Assembly (NCBI GenBank): GCA_025642075.2
Contig: JAODUO010000033.1
Location: 763,501-827,500 of the forward strand
Reading direction: 5' to 3'
From: Ridgeia piscesae
Lineage: Eukaryota; Annelida; Polychaeta; Sabellida; Siboglinidae
Length of the DNA: 64,000 nucleotides
The notes under the pieces were generated by a model. The model was given only the letters and a program-made list of their open reading frames with translations, was not told the DNA's origin and ran no database searches. The translations under genes were made by a program, and so were the position numbers. Positions 57,283 through 64,000 of this stretch are shown here, piece after piece; the stretch's first letter is position 1, and each line of letters starts with the position of its first letter.

Positions 57283-58173
57283 ATGGATATTCAACGTAGA
57301 GCAGCTGTAGTACTGGCCCTGGAACTGGAGTATCAACACCAGCTTCTGATAATAGCTAGAAGACTGCTTCGAAGAAGAAGGAGAAGAGCCCCCAGGTGGC
57401 GGGTTAGACCGTGGCTGACACCAGCTAGAAGTAGAAGGCTAGACTATGGTCACTACAACAGACTGATGCAGGAGCTGAGGGTGTTTGATGAGCGACTCAA
57501 CAGGATTAGCCCAGTCATCCAGAGGAGGGGCACCCACATGAGACTAGCCCTAGATGCCGGTATGAAGCTGGCCATGACCCTCAGACACCTGACTACAGGA
57601 GACCGGTATCACACCCTCCAGTATGACTTCCGATGTGACTACAGCACAGTGGTATGGAGTGTGCAGGACGTCTGTCAGGCTATCATACAGGAGCTGAAGG
57701 ATGAAGGCTTGCCACTGCCAAGGACACAGGAGGACTGGAAGGCCATTGCCCAGCAGTTCCAAGACCGGTGGAATGTTCCTCATGCCCCGGGTGCCTTGGA
57801 TGGCAAGCACATAGCTATCAGGAAACCACACAACTCAGGCAGTGTGTTCTACAACTACTAAGGCTTCTTCTCCGTGGTGCTGCTGGCCCTGGTGGGTGCA
57901 GATTATAAGTTTATCTGGATAGACACTGGTGGAGAAGGTCATCGATCCGACGGACATCTGTTTGGTGCTTCAGAACTGAAAGAGTGCATTGATGACAACA
58001 CCATAAACTTCCCTGACAGCGATCCCCTGCCCAATGATGACAGAGACACACCCTACTACATCCTGGGGGATGATGCCTTTCCCCTGTGGACTTTTTTAAA
58101 TGAAACCAACTACAGAATTTCTAGGAGCAGACGTGTGGTGGAGAATTTTAATAACAAATACTATACAAAATAA
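57283..58173 (+). pseudogene. PIF/Harbinger (DDE_Tnp_4) transposase, broken by one stop and 3'-truncated
   Basis: Translation from ATG 57283 gives an Arg-rich N-terminus (LLRRRRRRAPRWRVRPWLTP), a helical region, then PHAPGALDGKHIAIRKPH with the first catalytic Asp. TAA (57859-57861) interrupts between FYNY and GFFSVVLLALV. The same frame goes on with ADYKFIWIDTGGEG and SDGHLF (second Asp), YYILGDDAFPLW, and RRVVEN, where the catalytic Glu normally lies, and then departs from the family pattern and stops. The family normally continues with AFG and about 60 more residues. It acts in cut-and-paste transposition when intact. Loss is recent, since the frame is otherwise open. Confidence 0.85.
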
Positions 58174-58435
58174 ACAAATGTTCTAAGCATGCACGAATAT
58201 ATTGCCACGGTTGTAAACGGAGGAGTCATGCCTTGTCAATAAACAATAAAGTATTTCGTAATACGCGGTTATATGATAAGTCCGAAAGCACAAGGCGATC
58301 TGTTAACAGCCCAAAACAATGACGACAAGAATGTGCGGTATGTGTTATGACTGTGTGCGCACGAGTAACTGGGACACATTCAAAAGGAGGGAGGGCGAGA
58401 GTGAGACAGAAGCGAAGAGAGGAGGGAGATAGATA

Positions 58436-59108
<673 letters not shown>

Positions 59109-59501
59109 CGTAAAATTACAAATGCGAACAAAGATAATATAACAGTGGAGGCGGAGCGGAGTGAAACGAACTACAGCTGGAGCACCATGCAGCCAACGAA
59201 AGGCCGGGGACAGACAGAAGTGCAGGAATTTCATCCTTGCCCTAAACGCCAGAAGGCGTGACAAACAGTAGGCATTACTAAATAAATATATCCGCAGCTT
59301 CGACTGACTTCTCCGTGAAGTGGATGAAATTGTAGCGTTTCGATACATCTCGTTGCCTCTCATGTGCCGCCATCTAGCGGGCTACGGAGGCAGACATGTG
59401 ATTCTGTTCGCCCAGTAATCACGAAGTAAAGCAGAGACATGTGCGAAAGTGTGTCAAGAGTGAAAAGTGTTTGAAGACACGAGAAAATGGCAAACTCGAC
59501 G

Positions 59502-59521
59502 CACGCACGCACACATACACA

Positions 59522-59552
<31 letters not shown>

Positions 59553-59583
59553 TCACACTCACGCACGCACGCACGCGCACGCA

Positions 59584-59643
<60 letters not shown>

Positions 59644-59666
59644 CACACACGTGATATGTATGTATG

Positions 59667-59755
<89 letters not shown>
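59502..59755. repeat. (ACGC)n, (AC)n and (TA)n compound microsatellite
   Basis: ACGC and AC runs to about 59650, then ATGT/AT transition and about 37 TA units to 59753. Confidence 0.95.
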
Positions 59756-59758
<3 letters not shown>

Positions 59759-60524
59759 GGGAAGCAAGGAGTAGGGAATGAGGCAAATACGCAGGGAGTT
59801 ACTAAAACCCAAATCATGTACAATAGCTAGATTACGTAGAATACACAATGTTTGTTCACTGGTTTTAAATAGGGTCTACAATGTCTTACTGTATCCAGTA
59901 TACGTTTGCAGTATACGCATAGTGACATTATAGTGTTCGTAACACAATCGGTTACTTGATTAATTCTGCGTGATTACGTATCTAAGTGTTGCAGTGTTAG
60001 TAGTAAGGCTTACTACAGCACGAAACTACTCTCTGCTCATGACACCGGCCGTTGGCCATGCAGCGCGGTGTGGGTGAGTCTACAGCTCACAGACGGTCAA
60101 AGTTCGAAATTCAATATTGATGAGCATGGCTATGTTAAGCAGAAATAGTTTTATGAAATATGCTGTTAAGAGGTTATTTGTAGTGCAGGGGCCGAGGTTA
60201 TAAAACCGTACTCGGTGCTCATGCTAAACTCCGTGCTCAGACTCAGATCAGATCAGGCTTGTGTTTAACCTATATTTGAAAATATTGATGTTATTTGTTC
60301 TGTTTAAAAGGAGTACAATTATATGTACATTCTTGTTCTTTTTAATAACTAGAGCATTTAAAATTGACCTTCGTTCATGTTGTTCTTGTTTATTTCGGGA
60401 AGGTCCGAATAGTACATAATTATGTCCCATCGGTATGGCTAAATGTCCACGACTGTACTTCATTACTCGTCCAACGACAACACACAATTTTGGGGAAATT
60501 TCGTCTGGCAATGGGGATCCACAC

Positions 60525-60603
60525 ATCCACGTTAGTCGCTAGAGGCATCAATACGAAACTAGACCCTGGTTGCGTATCAGCGCCTCTAGCGACTAACGTG
60601 GAT
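60525..60603. repeat. Hairpin: perfect 22-bp inverted repeat with 35-bp centre
   Basis: Arms 60525-60546 and 60582-60603 are exact reverse complements, and ATACG/CGTAT inside extends the stem after small mismatches. Size resembles a precursor microRNA, but a foldback-element origin is more likely. Confidence 0.75.
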
Positions 60604-60703
60604 TTGTTTGTATGTTTTGCTGAACGCTTGTTTAAATCATCCTTAATTAGCCATTGACCATGCAGGGGCGTAGCCAGCGATAGCTTGTATGTGGGCAACT
60701 GGG

Positions 60704-60800
60704 CATGCCGTATGTGTGGTCAATAGACAGAACAGCATGCCGAATGTGTGGTCAAAAGACAGAACAGCATGCCGTATTTGTGGTCAATAGACAGAACAGC
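60704..60800. repeat. 32-bp direct repeat, three copies
   Basis: ATGCCGTATGTGTGGTCAAT plus AGACAGAACAGC, three near-identical copies. Confidence 0.85.
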
Positions 60801-61471
60801 CAAAAACAACGCCATCTTGGCACTGAATTCAATCGAACGTCCCGCGACGTTTCATCGACTGTAAATGTACATTAATGTAGACATTATGCTTTCATATTGA
60901 CGGACATGTTATACAATATCAAAATTTAACGTAGCAATGTCGTGTGATGCATACGGCGAGCTGTAGATGATTTTAAACATCCTTTCCGGCATCGAGCCAG
61001 CACGACGTTCCATCGGCTGTAAATGTACATTAATGTACACAGTATACCTTCACATTGACGGACATGTCAGACTGTATCCATATTTAGCTATGTGTGAGGC
61101 TTCGGAGTCATGCGAGTTCAACAGCTGATTGTAGGATGATTTAAACAAGCGTTCCGCAAAATGTTACGCAAAACGGTGCCGCATTTTACACACGTCAAGA
61201 ATACTCAAAAGACGGCACAAAGACCCTAGTTGCGTCAGGGCGCCCTCTGTCGGATTAGTTATTGTGGTACCTCATTGGCCGTGAGCTTATTCGCCAAGCA
61301 GTAAACGAAAAACTGCAATATCACCGAAAAACTGCCACCAAAACATAATTATTGCAACACTGTATCGTACTGTCGTCGTCTGCCGCTTAAGTTTGCAAAT
61401 GTTCAGTAAACACTGCCGTTTCGGCACAACACGGTGTTTGTCAAATCATTCTTGTTACACCACCTCTTCAA

Positions 61472-61597
61472 ATGGATCGACAACTCCTAGTAAGCGACTC
61501 GGACACTGAAATCGGACTGCACATCTTGTCAAAAACGACGAACTTTGACAACGAAATCGACCAATTTCTACGTGAGCTGCCATCTTTGTTTGTCTGA
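61472..61597 (+). CDS. Short frame inside the TIR element
   Basis: MDRQLLVSDSDTEIGLHILS and 21 further residues, 41 aa, or a first exon ending at the donor-like GTGAGC at 61571. It may be the remnant of an element-encoded protein. No family recognised. Confidence 0.2.
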   Translation: MDRQLLVSDSDTEIGLHILSKTTNFDNEIDQFLRELPSLFV

Positions 61598-61780
61598 GTA
61601 CGGCGTTGAGCACGCTCTTGAGCATACTCAGGATTTGGACGTTTCGTGCTCAAGTCTGAGTACGATATCGTACTCAGAAAGTTTGGTGACCTACGTTGAG
61701 TATGAGCACGGTGTGAAAGCGAGGCTTGAGCGTGGAATTTGAGCACGGAGTACTGAGTACGGTTTTATATCCTGGGCCTG

Positions 61781-62210
61781 GCAGGTGTCAGATAGAATTT
61801 TGAACCGCGTAATTACCCACCTCTTGTTTCTTTATGGATCTTTATTTTTTATTTGAGTATTACTCACATTTAGAGTAATGTTTTGTTTATATTTGTGCAT
61901 TGCACTTCGATACATTGATAACGCTATTGTTATGCCATACTACTATTTTCCAGTGGAACATCTCCTTTTCAAACAGACACTGTTCAGTTGGCATGTTCTG
62001 TTGCACACTTACACCAACATCAGTATTCTACGTTATGTCTAATAGCAAATTAAACTTGGGGGTCATGTTTCAATGGTATAGTATATTGACCCATGCCGAT
62101 AATACATTATAAAAATGCCTGGGTATGAACCATACAAGCATCGCTGACTTAGTAAATATCCATTCGATAATTACTACAAAATAAATGTTTTAGGTCGGGG
62201 TAGAAGTGAT
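61781..62210. other. Intergenic, no feature seen
   Basis: AT-rich unique sequence. Confidence 0.4.
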
Positions 62211-62885
62211 TTCTATGTATAACGAGCCACGGGTCAATCAATATATTACATCATAAAAATATGACCCCAACCCCTAGACCACACAAAACAAACGTTTTGT
62301 TATTACCAAATATATATTTCATGTTTGGTTGATCAATCTACAAGCCTGTAACCATCCCAGTTGGTAATTTCTTTACAATTGTCTATGTATGATGAACCAC
62401 GGGTCAATATACTCTGTCATAGAAATACGACCCCCAAGGCCCCAACCCCTACACCGTAATTAAAATAAAGTTTTTTTAATTATCAAGTAGATATTTCGCT
62501 GTGATGTTTGTATAAAAAATCCACAAGCCTGTAACCATCCAAATTGGCAAATGCTTTAACAAATGTTATGTACAGTGAGCCATAAGTCAATATACTATAA
62601 GGTTGTGCCATACAAATATGGCCCCCACCTCTACGGCCACAGAAAACAAAACTTGTTTATTATCAACTATGCATTTCACTGCGATGTTTGTATGATAAAT
62701 CTACTAGCTCATAACCATGCAAAATGGTAGTTTCAATTGTTTATGTATATTAAACCAGGGGTCAATATACTATACCAGAGAAACGTGAACCCCGTCGACC
62801 CCTGCAACCAAAATAAACTTTAAGATATTACCAAATAGACATTTCACTATGATGTTTGTATGATAAATCTACAAGGTTTAACACA
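62205..62885. repeat. Degenerate satellite, about 175-185-bp monomer, four copies
   Basis: Monomers start near 62205, 62381, 62560 and 62740. Shared landmarks are a CTATGTAT start, GGGTCAATATA, a block of C-rich GACCCC, ATTTCACTRTGATGTTTGTA and CTACAAGCCTGTAACCAT. Copies differ by many substitutions, so the array is old. Confidence 0.75.
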
Positions 62886-63387
62886 TAAATTATTTATAAA
62901 AGTCATCATTATTTAGTGGCACAAATTTAAGATTTTATATTGTCTTTTGAAGTAAAATAGTTGGTTATGGGCTGTAATTTAACATTATGGTAAAAACCAT
63001 TATTTAAAATATAAATCCATAACATATGGCGGTGGATATTTATTCTATAGGGTGGCTAATTTTTCTATAGCTGAAAATCTATGGAAAAGTGACCCGGGGT
63101 CATTATTCTATACAGAATAGTGATCACTTTTCCACCGGGTCAATATTCTATATGACACCGGATCTAATGTTTCAAGTGTGGCTCTGATAGGATTGTTATA
63201 TGTGTGGGTTGACCGGTGGCGTCCCGGATGTTCGTTTTGTGATCAAACAGTTTCTTAATCTAGTGTATGTTTAGTTCTGTTTTGCTTAGTAGATATTTGG
63301 TTCATTTATTAAAACTGTTAAAAGATTGTCCTGAATATCAGAACACACGTTCAAGGAATATGCTGCCACATAGCTATTAGTAAGCAC

Positions 63388-63394
63388 ACACACA

Positions 63395-63462
<68 letters not shown>

Positions 63463-63464
63463 CA

Positions 63465-63505
<41 letters not shown>
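63388..63505. repeat. (ACGC)n then (AC)n microsatellite
   Basis: About 18 ACGC units followed by about 20 AC units. Confidence 0.95.
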
Positions 63506-63508
<3 letters not shown>

Positions 63509-63745
63509 ACATATAAACAAACGCGCGTGTGCACATTGCCACTAAACCAAACCTTGAGTGGGCGCGAATAGGGCTACAATTATTTTCGCGAATGTCCTGG
63601 TACTAACTTGCTGTATAAGGAGAGATGACATTTCTTTATCAACGTCATTTGAGATGAACGCATAAACTGCGACGTATCGCGCATTAAAATAGGTACAGAA
63701 CACACGCTGTGGCAACATCGAAATGTCGACACGTTAGCCAAGACG

Positions 63746-63949
63746 TTAGGTTGAGTGCAACTGCATACATCGCGTGTGACAGGCTATGAACCGTCTTGCG
63801 CAGATCTTGCTGCGCCATCCTTCTTCAGGACACGGTGAAGCTCCCTTGATACAATTCCTGAACGTCTTGTAGCATTTCCTCATGCATTCCAGTCGCAGTG
63901 TGGCGGCTTCCGAGAACCGTACCGTCGCCAGCAGAACGACGAGGACGAC
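63746..63949 (-). CDS. Last exon of a small secreted cysteine-rich peptide
   Basis: An acceptor CTCCTCAG (63957-63950) opens a frame of 67 codons to TAA (63748-63746). It starts VVLVVLLATVRFSEA, the end of a signal peptide whose ATG must lie in an exon beyond the window. The mature part begins near ATLRLECMRKCYKTFRNC and has seven cysteines spaced 3-6-6-9-6-3, a mirror-symmetric pattern that would suit two helices joined by disulfides. The sequence is basic. Family not recognised; roles such as peptide hormone, antimicrobial or other secreted effector are all possible. Confidence 0.68.
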   Translation of the reverse strand, partial: VVLVVLLATVRFSEAATLRLECMRKCYKTFRNCIKGASPCPEEGWRSKICARRFIACHTRCMQLHST

Positions 63950-64000
63950 CTGAGGAGCACAATGATGATTTAGTCATTACAGTAATATATCAAACAGGGA

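Larger units (their letters stand above)
60188..61780. mobile_element. Putative terminal-inverted-repeat element, about 1.6 kb
   Basis: The left end GGCCGAGGTTATAAAACCGT (from 60190) is mirrored at the right end (61780-61752), where the reverse strand reads GGCCCAGGATATAAAACCGT. GAGTAC/GAGCAC motifs crowd both subterminal regions. Inside are a 22-bp perfect inverted repeat (60525-60546/60582-60603), a second inverted pair (near 60623-60646 and 61131-61153), and a 164-bp-offset direct repeat (60844/61008). A clear target duplication was not found. Confidence 0.5.

Overview
This window comes from an animal genome. It has spliced genes with GT-AG introns, CR1/L2-like and other LINEs, a PIF/Harbinger transposase and a tRNA-derived SINE, and by my tally about 40% of it is short-unit tandem repeats. 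There is no bacterial-style gene organisation. A marine invertebrate, perhaps a mollusc or another lophotrochozoan, fits the repeat and peptide types, but the species cannot be fixed from the sequence alone.

The main gene lies on the minus strand and fills positions 43494 to 67. I rebuilt it from splice signals and codon phase as 21 exons that join in one open frame from ATG to stop (1752 nt, 583 aa). The product is a predicted type II membrane protein. Its order is: a cytoplasmic N-terminus built from nine tiny phase-0/0 exons (13-18 codons each, several with one tyrosine motif), one transmembrane helix, a SEA domain with a GSLVV autoproteolysis-like motif, a Thr-rich stalk, four cysteine repeats on separate phase-1/1 exons, an EGF-like module and a short tail. 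Domain order and the phase switch at the membrane agree: cytoplasmic exons are phase 0, and most extracellular exon boundaries are phase 1.

The introns of this gene are swollen by unrelated minisatellites, with units of 50, 35, 31, 32, 34 and 45 bp. They also hold a decayed CR1 retrotransposon in intron 1, a 5'-truncated CR1 copy, an L2-like LINE end with a (CAAAT)n tail, and a SINE. A TATA-like promoter lies near 43595. Upstream of it come more arrays (44.1-48.4 kb), a LINE fragment with a perfect 19-bp target-site duplication (48.4-49.5 kb), and further arrays (51-56.4 kb).

The right third (56.4-64 kb) holds a Harbinger transposase broken by one in-frame stop, very long tetranucleotide and dinucleotide tracts, a putative terminal-inverted-repeat element containing a 22-bp-arm hairpin, and a degenerate satellite. 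At the right edge is the last exon (minus strand) of a small secreted cysteine-rich peptide with a mirror-symmetric cysteine pattern. The very long open frames that cover the arrays on both strands are by-products of stop-free repeat units and are not called as genes.
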